A stretch of DNA of 26,494 nt from CBIHNH01 sp966211425 (GCA_966211425.1 CBIHNH010000008.1:1-26494), one strand, 5' to 3'. Counted from the first letter of the stretch, positions 1 to 7,803 are shown. Notes: generated by a model not told the origin, from the letters alone. Made by a program: numbers and translations.

Positions 1-1197
1 ATCGCTATTAACCCATTCTTGTTTGCGATCAGTGCGGTGATCGCGAGCATCCAGCAAGCGGTAGGCCGTTTTGTGTTTTTTGCACTCGCGCCGACGATCT
101 ATAACGTTGGTATCATCATCGGACTCGTCGTGTTCACTAACGGCATCTCCATCTTTGGAGTCCAGGTGTTCGAAGGCGGCATCATGGGTGTCGCGCTCGG
201 TGTCGTGCTTGGTTCGATGATGCAGCTCGTCGTTAGTACGATCGGCCTGATCGGGCTCGGCGTCGACTATCGGTTCAAGATATTTTGGAAAAACCGAGGC
301 TTTAGGCAGGTGCTCCGCCTGCTGCCACCACGCTCCCTAGACCAAGGGATGGACTATGTAAATAGTATCGTCGAGACCAACCTAGCGTCTCGACTGGCGA
401 CCGGGTCGATCAGGTTTTACCAGCAGGCAACGACGCTGCACTATGTCCCTATCAACTTGATCGGAGTCGCTATCTCGACTGCCGCTTTTCCGCAGATGAC
501 GGAGCGCCTCAGCCAAGGCCGGCCGGATTTGTTCAAGCAGGAGCTGCAAACGGTACTGCGCGTCATCATCTGGTTGGCGCTACCGACTGCGACGATTGCA
601 TTCTTCGGGCGCGGCTATCTGGTCAACTTCCTTTTTAACGGTGGTCAAGCCGTCGTAGCAGGTCTGCTAGGTATCCTGACAGTCGCTATCCTTTTCCGGT
701 CGATCTATCACATCGCTGCCCGAAGTTTTTACGCACAGCAGGACACGAAGACGCCACTGTATATCTCAATATTTACGATTGCGCTGAACGTCTCGCTCGC
801 CATCTACTTTACGATGGGTGTTGGTATGGGCATCTATGGACTCGCCTGGGCGCAGTCAATCGTTGCCGCAGTCGAAGTTATTATCCTATTTACGGTGATG
901 AGTTTCCGGATTCCACAGCTGTTTGATGCGGTGTTCTTCCACGGCGTGGCTCGCATGCTTTCCGCGACAGGTTTTATGGCGATCGTTACCTATGTCTCGG
1001 TTAAGATTTTTGCGCTCTCGGCTACCGACCAGAGCTTTATGACGACGTTCCCAAAGTTTAGCCTGATCGTTATCATCAGCCTCGTCGCCTATGTGGCTAT
1101 CTGTCGTTTGATGAAACTTGAGGAAGCCCACCGGGTTATCGAACGCGTCCAAAGAATCGTTTTTAACCAATACCGCAGCAAGGACACTCGTACCTAA
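1..1197 (+). CDS. murJ: Lipid II flippase MurJ/MviN, 5' end missing
   Basis: The reading frame is open from base 1, so the gene is cut by the window edge and about 398 codons remain; the first visible TTG (19) is not a real start. The protein is a chain of hydrophobic segments with MurJ-type signatures: an AISAVIASIQQAVGRF stretch followed by ALAPTIYNVGIIIG, then PRSLDQGMDYVNSIVETNLASRL and the YFAQQDTKTP-like segment RSFYAQQDTKTPLY. MurJ moves lipid-linked peptidoglycan precursors across the cytoplasmic membrane. Typical proteins have about 14 transmembrane helices and 500 residues, so roughly the first 100-150 residues are absent. The stop codon overlaps the start of lepA (TAATG), implying translational coupling. 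The family call is firm; the exact extent upstream cannot be seen. Confidence 0.9.
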   Translation: MAINPFLFAISAVIASIQQAVGRFVFFALAPTIYNVGIIIGLVVFTNGISIFGVQVFEGGIMGVALGVVLGSMMQLVVSTIGLIGLGVDYRFKIFWKNRGFRQVLRLLPPRSLDQGMDYVNSIVETNLASRLATGSIRFYQQATTLHYVPINLIGVAISTAAFPQMTERLSQGRPDLFKQELQTVLRVIIWLALPTATIAFFGRGYLVNFLFNGGQAVVAGLLGILTVAILFRSIYHIAARSFYAQQDTKTPLYISIFTIALNVSLAIYFTMGVGMGIYGLAWAQSIVAAVEVIILFTVMSFRIPQLFDAVFFHGVARMLSATGFMAIVTYVSVKIFALSATDQSFMTTFPKFSLIVIISLVAYVAICRLMKLEEAHRVIERVQRIVFNQYRSKDTRT

Positions 1198-2969
1198 TGG
1201 GTGATATACGCAACTTCTGCATCATTGCACATATCGACCACGGCAAATCAACGCTCGCTGATCGCATGCTCGAGATCACCGGAACCGTCCAGAAACGTGA
1301 CATGAAGAGTCAGCTGCTCGACAGCATGGATCTGGAGCGCGAAAAAGGTATCACGATAAAACTAGCGCCAGTTCGGATGAAGTACGACGGGATAGAGCTC
1401 AACCTCATTGATACTCCCGGTCACGTTGATTTCAGTTATGAGGTTAGCCGTAGCCTCGAGGCCTGCGAAGGTGCCGTTCTCGTCGTCGATGCTAGTCAGG
1501 GCATTCAGGCGCAAACGCTTGCGAACGTGTATCTAGCGCTGGCTGCGGATCTTCGTATCATCCCGGTGCTGAACAAGATCGATCTTCCGGCCGCGGACGT
1601 ACCGCGCGTCACGAAAGAACTGATCAACCTGCTCGGCTGCAGTGAGGACGATATCATCAAGATCAGCGCGAAAACCGGCGAAGGCGTCGAAGATGTGCTG
1701 CGGGCAGTTATCGAACAGGTTCCTTCGCCAAAGGGCACGACCGATGCCTCGACACGAGCACTTATATTCGACAGTTACTATGACGATTATCGAGGCGTTA
1801 TCCTGTACGTCCGTACCTTCGATGGCGCGATCAAAAAAGGCGATACTATCGAGATGCTCGCTACCGGTGCTCATGGCATAGCCCTCGAAGTTGGTGCGCT
1901 GAGTCCTGGTATGACGGCGCTTGGTTCGATCGATAGTGGCGAGATCGGCTATGTCGTGACCAACCTCAAAACTACCCGTGACGCTCGGGTTGGCGATACG
2001 ATCACCGTCAAGCGTGCTCATGCGACCGAGCCTCTACCTGGATATAAAGACGTGAAGCCGTTTGTTTATGCTGGTTTCTTCCCGGTCAGTAACGAGGACT
2101 ATCAAGAGCTCAAAGATGCCGTCGAAAAACTCAGTCTGAGTGATTCGGCGCTTCAGTTCGAGCCAGAAAATTCTCCGGTACTCGGGTTTGGTGTGCGTAT
2201 CGGCTTCCTCGGTATGCTGCATATGGATATTATCCGTGAACGTCTCGAACGCGAGTATGGTCTCGATCTCGTCGTGACAAACCCATCGACCGACTACCAG
2301 ATCAGTATGACGTCTGGTGACGAACTCGATATCAAAAGCGCTAGTGATCTGCCTGACGTCGCGAAGATAGCCGAGATTCGCGAACCATGGATCAAGGGCG
2401 AAGTCGTCGTACCGACCGACTATGTAGGGGCGGTAATCCAGCTGATCGTGAGTAAGCGTGGCCGTCAAAAAAATCTCAGCTATATCGACGAACGAGCACT
2501 TATCAGCTTCGAGGCACCGCTGGCAAATCTGCTGACTGATTTTTATGATCAGCTCAAGAGCGTGACGAGCGGCTACGGCAGCTTTAACTACGAGCTCAGT
2601 GAATACCGCGTCGAAGATCTTGTCCGTGTGGACTTCTACGTCGCTGGTGAGATCGTCGACGCACTTTCAGTCATGGCGCACCGCTCCGAGGCGCAAAGCC
2701 TCGGGCGTGAAACCGTCAAAAAACTCAAAGAGGTGATTCCACGGCAGAACTTCCAGGTCGCGCTACAGTCGGCGATCGGCGGCCGGTTTATCGCCCGTGA
2801 AGATCTTAGCGCCTACCGTAAAGATGTCACGACTGGTCTGTATGGCGGTGACGTCTCGCGCAAGAAAAAAGTGCTTGCCAAACAGGCAAAGGGTAAAAAA
2901 CGTATGAAACGATTCGGAAAAGTCGACATACCATCAGAAGCATTTACGGTGATGCTAAAGAGGGATTAA
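1197..2969 (+). CDS. lepA: Elongation factor 4 (LepA), back-translocating GTPase
   Basis: The 590-residue protein has full EF4 length. The G1 loop AHIDHGKST is at residues 11-19, DTPGH (G3) at 72-76 and NKID (G4) at 126-129. The EF-G-like domains follow and the C-terminal EF4-specific region closes with lysine-rich KKKVLAKQAKGKKRMK. EF4 binds ribosomes and remobilises stalled or mistranslocated complexes. The ATG lies inside the murJ stop (TAATG), so it is read from the murJ message by re-initiation; no promoter is evident. The start is fixed by MGDIRNFCIIAHIDHGKST, which matches the usual EF4 N-terminus. The same transcript probably continues into the next two genes, whose gaps are 5 and 1 bases. 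Confidence 0.97.
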   Translation: MGDIRNFCIIAHIDHGKSTLADRMLEITGTVQKRDMKSQLLDSMDLEREKGITIKLAPVRMKYDGIELNLIDTPGHVDFSYEVSRSLEACEGAVLVVDASQGIQAQTLANVYLALAADLRIIPVLNKIDLPAADVPRVTKELINLLGCSEDDIIKISAKTGEGVEDVLRAVIEQVPSPKGTTDASTRALIFDSYYDDYRGVILYVRTFDGAIKKGDTIEMLATGAHGIALEVGALSPGMTALGSIDSGEIGYVVTNLKTTRDARVGDTITVKRAHATEPLPGYKDVKPFVYAGFFPVSNEDYQELKDAVEKLSLSDSALQFEPENSPVLGFGVRIGFLGMLHMDIIRERLEREYGLDLVVTNPSTDYQISMTSGDELDIKSASDLPDVAKIAEIREPWIKGEVVVPTDYVGAVIQLIVSKRGRQKNLSYIDERALISFEAPLANLLTDFYDQLKSVTSGYGSFNYELSEYRVEDLVRVDFYVAGEIVDALSVMAHRSEAQSLGRETVKKLKEVIPRQNFQVALQSAIGGRFIAREDLSAYRKDVTTGLYGGDVSRKKKVLAKQAKGKKRMKRFGKVDIPSEAFTVMLKRD

Positions 2970-2974
2970 AAACG

Positions 2975-3565
2975 ATGGAATCTATGGGACGGAAATCGGA
3001 ATTGTTTCAAAGAGTATCCTCGGTGCCATTTACGTATGACAGGAACAGTCACATGTTTCTGAGCGGGGAACAGCAAATTCCTGTTTCAGAGTTTTCGCCC
3101 AACGAGCTCGTTGACGTGGATACTCGCGTAGATGTTGCCGATGGACTACTTGCGTGGGGCTTGTTTCGTCCGTTTGTGCTACCAACGATGTATGACTGGA
3201 TGGAGCAGAACCTGAACGATGAGCTGCTCGATGAGACGTTCGAGGTAGTGCGAGAATCTTTTGAAAGCGCTCACGAGCAGGCTACTGGTTTCGAGTTTAA
3301 GCGCGGCACATACAAACGTGGAGAAGGTGCACTGTTTGGCTTTGAAGCGCAGCGTGACCGAGAGTACCCACATATGACGCTTGGTACCATCGGTAACTGC
3401 GCGTGCCTCGGGGCGAGCTACACTGGTATTCCATTTGGCCAGAGTTCATGGGCAGAAAAGATTGTTGCCTATGAGTTTCACAACGCAGATACTCCTCAGC
3501 AGCAAAACAGTCTGCTCGCAGGTCTTGGACATATAGCTCACCGCGCTGCAGGAGAGCGAGCCTGA
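2975..3565 (+). CDS. Hypothetical protein, 196 aa
   Basis: I do not recognise this family. The product is soluble, with no signal peptide or clear membrane segment, and is acidic in its first half. An aromatic-rich central part (LAWGLFRPFVLPTMYDWMEQ, about residues 59-78) is followed by a basic-aromatic patch (EFKRGTYKRGEG) and a C-terminal part with a CACLGASYTGIPFG stretch containing two close cysteines. The gap after lepA is five bases, with an AGAGGGA Shine-Dalgarno upstream; a second ATG three codons downstream is an alternative start. It ends one base before the guanylate-kinase-like gene, so the two are probably expressed together and may act in one process. Function is unknown. Confidence 0.8.
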   Translation: MESMGRKSELFQRVSSVPFTYDRNSHMFLSGEQQIPVSEFSPNELVDVDTRVDVADGLLAWGLFRPFVLPTMYDWMEQNLNDELLDETFEVVRESFESAHEQATGFEFKRGTYKRGEGALFGFEAQRDREYPHMTLGTIGNCACLGASYTGIPFGQSSWAEKIVAYEFHNADTPQQQNSLLAGLGHIAHRAAGERA

Positions 3566-3566
3566 C

Positions 3567-4283
3567 ATGGACCAAGTAGAAGCCGCGATCCAAAACTACA
3601 AGATGTCTGACGGCGTGTCTGAACTGGTGCGCTCAACGAAACTATTGCTGATCGCCGGTGTTGTCGGGGGCGGCAAAAACACCGTTATCAACGAGCTGAT
3701 ACATGACGATAGCTACCACTTGATCGTTTCGCATACGACCCGAGCATCTCGCACCAACCATGGCATCGAGGAGATAAACGGCGTTGACTACCACTTCGTG
3801 ACCCTCGAGCAGATCGAGCAGATGCTCTCAGATAAATCCCTCGTCGAAGCGAAGTATGTGCACGGCAATGTCTATGCGACGAGCGCCGCTGAACTGGCGT
3901 ACGCGAAGGAAACAGACAAAGTCGCGGTAACCGACGTCAATATTCACGGTGTCATGGAATACCTCAACGTAAAACCTGATACGCATGCGATCTTTTTGCT
4001 GCCTCCGAGTGTCGAGACCTGGCTCAAGCGGCTCGAGCGCCGTTACGGCGATATGGACGCGCACCGTGATGAGATTGATAGGCGCCTAAAAACTGCTTAT
4101 TCGGAAATCAAGCACATCCAAGCGGATGCGCGTTTTATTATTATCATCAACGATGATCTAGCAACTACTGTCGAGCGCATTGAGGGTGTCTTGGCCGGTG
4201 ACAAGCATGAAACGAGCGAGTACGCCGACGCAGTGACCGAACATCTCCTTACCTATCTCGAGTCACACCTTAGCACTCATTGA
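3567..4283 (+). CDS. Guanylate-kinase-like protein with divergent P-loop
   Basis: A guanylate kinase fold is supported by a P-loop at residues 31-39 (GVVGGGKNT, against the usual GPSGxGKST), the GMP-binding stretch VSHTTRASR followed by GVDYHFV, and GNVYATSAAEL in place of the usual GNxYGT. The Lys of the P-loop is kept, but Ser before the final Thr is Asn and the PRxGE motif is rewritten. Guanylate kinase phosphorylates GMP with ATP. The changes leave open whether this enzyme still uses GMP or has another nucleotide or role. The 238 residues exceed the usual 200, with an extra acidic C-terminal tail. The last codons overlap the CIRCE operator of hrcA. Confidence 0.75.
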   Translation: MDQVEAAIQNYKMSDGVSELVRSTKLLLIAGVVGGGKNTVINELIHDDSYHLIVSHTTRASRTNHGIEEINGVDYHFVTLEQIEQMLSDKSLVEAKYVHGNVYATSAAELAYAKETDKVAVTDVNIHGVMEYLNVKPDTHAIFLLPPSVETWLKRLERRYGDMDAHRDEIDRRLKTAYSEIKHIQADARFIIIINDDLATTVERIEGVLAGDKHETSEYADAVTEHLLTYLESHLSTH

Positions 4284-4296
4284 CGTAGAGTGCCAA
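4270..4296 (+). promoter_or_regulatory. CIRCE operator of hrcA
   Basis: TTAGCACTC, nine bases, GAGTGCCAA: 17 of 18 arm positions match the HrcA operator consensus. The left arm and part of the spacer are the final codons and stop of the preceding gene, so one stretch serves as both coding sequence and operator. The spacer carries TTGACG (4280-4285), which is the -35 hexamer of the hrcA promoter. Confidence 0.93.
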
Positions 4297-4309
4297 AATA
4301 CGTTAAAAT
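4280..4309 (+). promoter_or_regulatory. Promoter of hrcA operon, leaderless
   Basis: The -35 is TTGACG (4280-4285) and the -10 is TAAAAT (4304-4309), 18 bases apart. Six bases separate the -10 from the hrcA ATG, so the first transcribed base should be the A of the start codon. The -35 is inside the CIRCE spacer, so bound HrcA would block RNA polymerase. Confidence 0.75.
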
Positions 4310-4315
4310 GGCTCT

Positions 4316-5038
4316 ATGACTGAACGCCAGACAAAGCTGCTGGGAGCTATCATTGAACAGTACGCGGAAGTCGCCGTACCGGTTGGTAGTGTGACGCTCG
4401 CAAAGCTGTTCGGTGTTTCATCCGCGACCATTCGTGCCGAGATGGCGCGGCTCGAAGATTTTGGTTTCATCACGCAGCCGCACACGAGTGCCGGACGTAT
4501 CCCAACCGACAAAGGTTACCGTTTTTATGTCAATGCACTAAATGAAGCCCGCTCTGACGATCTGATTACCGCTCCAGCGCTCATCGATCGAGGTACGCGC
4601 GCGATCGATGCCCGCGTTGCGACGCATACGAACAGAACCGATCGAGCGATTCGAAGCGCAGTCGATAGTCTCGTTGAGCTGACCCACAACCTCGGTCTTG
4701 CGACGATCGGCGACCAGCTCTATATGAGCGGCATGGGCAACCTCTTTTCGCAGCCTGAGTTTGCGGCAAATCCACACAACGTCCAACAAGTAGCGAGGCT
4801 GCTCGATAATCTCGAGCCATGGTTGCGTGAGGCTGCGCCAAACGAGCCGCTCAACGTCTTTATCGGCGCAGAGAATCCGATCGGCAAGAGCTCGCAGGCG
4901 AGCCTTATCATCAGTCGGTTCCGCTCGCCCTATAGCGATAACAGCTATATCGGCGTGCTCGGACCAACCCGTCAGGACTATGCAAAAGTAATGCGTTTGG
5001 TTCGCCATACCGGAGCCATGCTTGAGGAGGTTCTCTAG
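4316..5038 (+). CDS. hrcA: Heat-inducible transcription repressor HrcA
   Basis: The N-terminal winged helix is unmistakable: MTERQTKLL, a PVGS motif, SSATIRAEM and LEDFGFI, followed by QPHTSAGRIPTDKGYRFYV. HrcA binds CIRCE and represses chaperone genes; it is kept active by chaperones. At 240 residues it is about 100 shorter than most HrcA proteins; the C-terminal GAF-like half is reduced, but YIGVLGPTRQDYAKVM, the usual end of the family (IG..GP..M.Y...), is present, so this is not a truncation by frameshift. Expression is probably autoregulated through the CIRCE at its own promoter. No Shine-Dalgarno is seen and the mRNA is predicted leaderless. The 44-codon gene starts two bases after its stop. 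Confidence 0.96.
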   Translation: MTERQTKLLGAIIEQYAEVAVPVGSVTLAKLFGVSSATIRAEMARLEDFGFITQPHTSAGRIPTDKGYRFYVNALNEARSDDLITAPALIDRGTRAIDARVATHTNRTDRAIRSAVDSLVELTHNLGLATIGDQLYMSGMGNLFSQPEFAANPHNVQQVARLLDNLEPWLREAAPNEPLNVFIGAENPIGKSSQASLIISRFRSPYSDNSYIGVLGPTRQDYAKVMRLVRHTGAMLEEVL

Positions 5039-5040
5039 CT

Positions 5041-5175
5041 ATGAATATCATCCAGTCACTCGTCGATGGTGTCGTTGAGATTATTAATGCCGTTATCGAT
5101 GGCATCGTAACCGTGATTAACGCAATCGTTGGTGCTATCGTAGATATTTTGCAGGCAATCATTAACATTTTTTAA
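5041..5175 (+). CDS. 44-residue peptide of four 11-residue repeats
   Basis: The ATG follows the hrcA stop by two bases and has a strong GAGGAGG site (5024-5030, 10 bases upstream), so translation is well supported. The whole product divides into four 11-residue units (residues 1-11, 12-22, 23-33, 34-44), with consensus V-[ETD]-[IV]-[IL]-[NQ]-A-[VI]-[IV]-[DG]-x-[IF]. Polar residues fall at 2, 5 and 9 of every unit (N/E/T/D, Q/N/N/Q, D/D/G/N) and almost all the rest are Ile, Val, Leu or Ala. There is no Lys, Arg or His; net charge is about -4. Codons of matching positions differ, so the repeat looks kept at protein level. An 11-residue period equals three helical turns, as in membrane-binding amphipathic helices. 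It is not a family I recognise. It shares the HrcA-controlled message with grpE. Confidence 0.85.
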   Translation: MNIIQSLVDGVVEIINAVIDGIVTVINAIVGAIVDILQAIINIF

Positions 5176-5194
5176 GTACAGTAGGTAGATTTTT

Positions 5195-5659
5195 ATGGCA
5201 AAGAGCAAGAAACAACAAGAACTAGAACAGCAGGTTGGTGAACTGACTCAGGACTTGCAACGTGTTCGTGCTGATTTCGAGAACTACCGCAAACGAGTAG
5301 AGCAGGAAAAGGAAATGGCTCGTGCTGGCGGTAAAGTCGGTGCGATTATGCAGCTGTTTCCAGTCATCGATAACATCGAACGTGCTATCTCGCACAGGCC
5401 TGAAGATCTCAAGGATAACGCTTGGGCTGATGGCGTAGCGAAGCTCGTTAAAAATCTCGAAAAATCACTCGCTACTATGGGCGTAAGTCGGATCGATGCA
5501 ACTGTCGGTACGGCATTTGACCCAAATCTCCACGAGGCTGTTCAGTTTGATGACGAGGCGGAGGGTGAGCACGAGGTCGTGGCCGAAGAGCTACAAGCCG
5601 GTTATAAGCTCGGGGATGAGGTAATGAGGCCGAGCATGGTCAAGGTAACCCGAAACTAA
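5195..5659 (+). CDS. grpE: Nucleotide exchange factor GrpE
   Basis: GrpE releases ADP from DnaK. The 154-residue protein has the long N-terminal coiled coil (charged heptads, about residues 1-45, with the hallmark ADFENYRKR at 26-34), the hinge segment LFPVIDNIERA, and the beta-domain ending in GYKLGDEVMRPSMVKV, close to the family signature. FDPNLHEAV is also typical. It lacks the long acidic N-terminal extension of many GrpE proteins. It is third in the hrcA message and so under CIRCE control; the 19-base gap before it has only a weak AGTAGGT site. dnaK is not in the same message, since it has its own promoter 80 bases downstream of the grpE stop. Confidence 0.96.
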   Translation: MAKSKKQQELEQQVGELTQDLQRVRADFENYRKRVEQEKEMARAGGKVGAIMQLFPVIDNIERAISHRPEDLKDNAWADGVAKLVKNLEKSLATMGVSRIDATVGTAFDPNLHEAVQFDDEAEGEHEVVAEELQAGYKLGDEVMRPSMVKVTRN

Positions 5660-5700
5660 CGACTTTTCGTCAAAAAGCTATAACTCACCTCTATAAATAA

Positions 5701-5737
5701 CGAAACTAGCACTCTTGACATGAGAGTGCTAGTTTCG
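5701..5737 (+). promoter_or_regulatory. CIRCE operator of dnaK, 14-bp perfect arms
   Basis: The core is CTAGCACTC, nine bases, GAGTGCTAG; the inverted repeat extends perfectly to 14 bases on each side (CGAAA added on the left, TTTCG on the right). The spacer reads TTGACATGA and contains the -35 hexamer of the dnaK promoter (5715-5720). Confidence 0.95.
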
Positions 5738-5743
5738 TACTAT
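5715..5743 (+). promoter_or_regulatory. Promoter of dnaK
   Basis: Consensus TTGACA (5715-5720) and TACTAT (5738-5743) are 17 bases apart. Transcription should start near 5750, which leaves a leader of about 83 bases, unlike the leaderless hrcA and dnaJ promoters. Confidence 0.85.
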
Positions 5744-5754
5744 AGGAGTAGCGT

Positions 5755-5781
5755 TTGGCACTTTCCTGCGAGGAGTGCTAA
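5755..5781 (+). promoter_or_regulatory. Second, degenerate CIRCE in the dnaK leader
   Basis: TTGGCACTT, nine bases (TCCTGCGAG), GAGTGCTAA. The right half is a perfect CIRCE arm; the left half has two changes from TTAGCACTC. The spacing of nine is exact. It begins right after the predicted transcription start, 49 bases centre to centre from the first operator. In RNA, both mismatches are G-U pairs or near, so a leader hairpin is also possible. Confidence 0.6.
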
Positions 5782-5832
5782 CGGAATTATCAGAAATTTC
5801 ACTCATTATATTGGATCAAAAGGAGAGCATAC

Positions 5833-7725
5833 ATGGGTAAAATCATCGGAATCGACCTCGGTACCACAAACAGCGCCGTTGCGTATATGGTGGCGGGCAA
5901 ACCGGAAGTTATTGCTAACGTTGAAGGTAACCGAACCACACCGTCAGTCGTGGCTATCAACAAAAAGGGCGAAAGACTTGTCGGGCAGGTCGCACAGCGC
6001 CAACGTGTTACGAATGCAAAGAACACAATCTATGGTGTTAAGCGCCTGATTGGTCGCAAGTTTACCGATAAGGAAGTTCAAAAAGACCTCGGTATCATGC
6101 CGTACGAGATCGTCAAAAAAGGTGATGGCGTTGCGGTCAAGATGGGCGACACGGAGTACACACCAGAAGAAGTTTCTGCGATGATTCTTTCAAAACTAAA
6201 GAGTGATGCTGAAGCCTTTCTCGGCGAAAAAGTTACCGAAGCCGTCATCACGGTACCGGCGTACTTTGATGACTCACAGCGCCAAGCGACCAAAGACGCC
6301 GGCAAGATCGCTGGCCTCGAGGTAAAACGCATCATCAACGAGCCGACCGCGGCCGCTCTGGCCTACGGCCTGGACAAGGGCAAAGAGGAAAAGATCGTGG
6401 TCTTTGACCTCGGTGGCGGTACCTTCGACGTATCCGTCCTCGAACTCGGCGATGGCGTCTTTGAAGTAAAGAGTACGCATGGTGATACCCACCTCGGTGG
6501 TGAGGACTTTGACAACCGTATCGTCGATCATTTCCTCGACGAGTTCAAAAAACAGGAAGGTATTGACCTCAAGAGCGACAATGCCGCCCTCCAGCGTCTC
6601 AAAGACGAGGCTGAAAAGGCAAAGAAAGAACTCTCAACCACAAATGAATACGATGTAAACCTACCGTTCCTGACCGCAGATGCTGATGGGCCAAAGCACT
6701 TTGAGTACAAACTTACCCGCGCCAAGCTGGAAGAGCTCGTTTCCGAGCTGATCGAGCGTCTAGCAGGCCCTGTCGAAAAAGCCCTCAAGGACGCAAAGCT
6801 CTCAGCGAGCGACATCAACGAAGTTGTTCTTGTCGGTGGTATGACCCGAATGCCTGCAGTTGTTGAGAAAGTAAAGAAAATCTTTGGCAAGGATCCGATG
6901 CAAGGCGTCAACCCTGATGAAGTTGTTGCCGTTGGCGCAGCTATCCAGGGCGGCGTTCTGTCGGGTGATGTCAAGGATGTGCTGCTCCTCGACGTAACGC
7001 CACTTTCGCTGGGTATCGAAACTATGGGTAGCGTGACGACCAAACTGATCGAACGCAATACGACTGTTCCAACCAGCAAATCTGAAACCTTCTCAACCGC
7101 TGCTGATAACCAGCCGCAGGTAGAAATCCACGTCCTCCAAGGTGAGCGAGAGTTCGCAGCCGATAACAAGAGTCTCGGTAAGTTCGTACTCGATGGTATC
7201 GCGCCGGCACCTCGCGGTGTTCCACAGATCGAAGTTACCTTCAATATCGACGCGAACGGTATCCTCCACGTCACCGCCAAAGACAAAGGAACGAACAAAG
7301 AGCAGTCGATCACGATCCAGGACTCAGGCAATATGAGTAAGGAAGACATCGAAAAGGCACAACGCGACGCCGAGGCTCACGCCGATGAAGACAAGAAAAA
7401 GCGTGAAGCTATCGATGCTCGCAACCAGCTCGAGAACGCTATCTACCAAGCAAAGAAGATGCCGGATGAGTTCAAGGATAAGATCTCTGACGATGACAAG
7501 AAAATCATCGAAGAAGCGGTCAAGACGGCCGAGGGAGAACTCGAGAGTGATGACAAAGACAAGCTCGAAGCTGCCACAAAGGCTCTGAACGACGCTATCA
7601 TGCCTATCGGCGCCAAGATGTACGAAGCCGCATCTAGCGAATCGGAAGGTGATGCCGAGGCCACATCAGACGAGCCAGTCGAAGGCGAAGTCGTCGACGA
7701 GAAGGAAGAGAAGGGCAAAAAGTAG
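5833..7725 (+). CDS. dnaK: Chaperone DnaK (Hsp70)
   Basis: Full-length 630-residue Hsp70. IGIDLGTTNS opens the ATPase domain (residues 5-14), with phosphate-loop DLGGGTFDVS, INEPTAAALAYG and VLVGGMTRMP in order. The linker is VLLLDVTPLSLGIE, followed by the substrate-binding domain and a helical lid that ends in an acidic, lysine-capped tail (VEGEVVDEKEEKGKK). DnaK binds exposed hydrophobic segments of clients with DnaJ and GrpE. The start has a strong AGGAG (5821-5825), seven bases before the ATG. The gene is monocistronic: its own CIRCE promoter precedes it and a hairpin terminator follows at 7743. This separation of dnaK from grpE and dnaJ departs from the common hrcA-grpE-dnaK-dnaJ operon. 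Confidence 0.98.
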   Translation: MGKIIGIDLGTTNSAVAYMVAGKPEVIANVEGNRTTPSVVAINKKGERLVGQVAQRQRVTNAKNTIYGVKRLIGRKFTDKEVQKDLGIMPYEIVKKGDGVAVKMGDTEYTPEEVSAMILSKLKSDAEAFLGEKVTEAVITVPAYFDDSQRQATKDAGKIAGLEVKRIINEPTAAALAYGLDKGKEEKIVVFDLGGGTFDVSVLELGDGVFEVKSTHGDTHLGGEDFDNRIVDHFLDEFKKQEGIDLKSDNAALQRLKDEAEKAKKELSTTNEYDVNLPFLTADADGPKHFEYKLTRAKLEELVSELIERLAGPVEKALKDAKLSASDINEVVLVGGMTRMPAVVEKVKKIFGKDPMQGVNPDEVVAVGAAIQGGVLSGDVKDVLLLDVTPLSLGIETMGSVTTKLIERNTTVPTSKSETFSTAADNQPQVEIHVLQGEREFAADNKSLGKFVLDGIAPAPRGVPQIEVTFNIDANGILHVTAKDKGTNKEQSITIQDSGNMSKEDIEKAQRDAEAHADEDKKKREAIDARNQLENAIYQAKKMPDEFKDKISDDDKKIIEEAVKTAEGELESDDKDKLEAATKALNDAIMPIGAKMYEAASSESEGDAEATSDEPVEGEVVDEKEEKGKK

Positions 7726-7742
7726 TTACGTGCCTTCTCCAC

Positions 7743-7773
7743 AAAAACCCCGAGAACAAATCTCGGGGTTTTT
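7743..7773 (+). terminator. Rho-independent terminator after dnaK
   Basis: A 13-base perfect stem (AAAAACCCCGAGA, loop ACAAA, TCTCGGGG and five T). The A-rich left flank makes it symmetrical, but only dnaK on the plus strand needs it. Confidence 0.93.
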
Positions 7774-7786
7774 GCTATCGAGAGGC

Positions 7787-7792
7787 TATAAT
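7787..7792 (+). promoter_or_regulatory. -10 hexamer of the GtrA-family gene
   Basis: Consensus TATAAT lies 11 bases before the ATG, directly behind the dnaK terminator. No good -35 is visible. The transcript would carry about five leader bases and no Shine-Dalgarno. Confidence 0.6.
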
Positions 7793-7803
7793 AGAGGTAA
7801 TCA

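Noticed and set aside
1533..2021. Minus-strand ORF of 162 codons opposite lepA
   Set aside because: No initiation signal and full overlap with a conserved gene.
5720..6049. Plus-strand ORF starting inside the dnaK CIRCE
   Set aside because: Its ATG is upstream of the predicted dnaK start of transcription, and most of it runs out of frame through dnaK.
6528..7349. Long minus-strand ORF of 273 codons inside dnaK
   Set aside because: It lies opposite a strongly conserved gene, is rich in Ser, Thr and Leu as expected from reversed dnaK codons, and has no ribosome site or -10 near its start.
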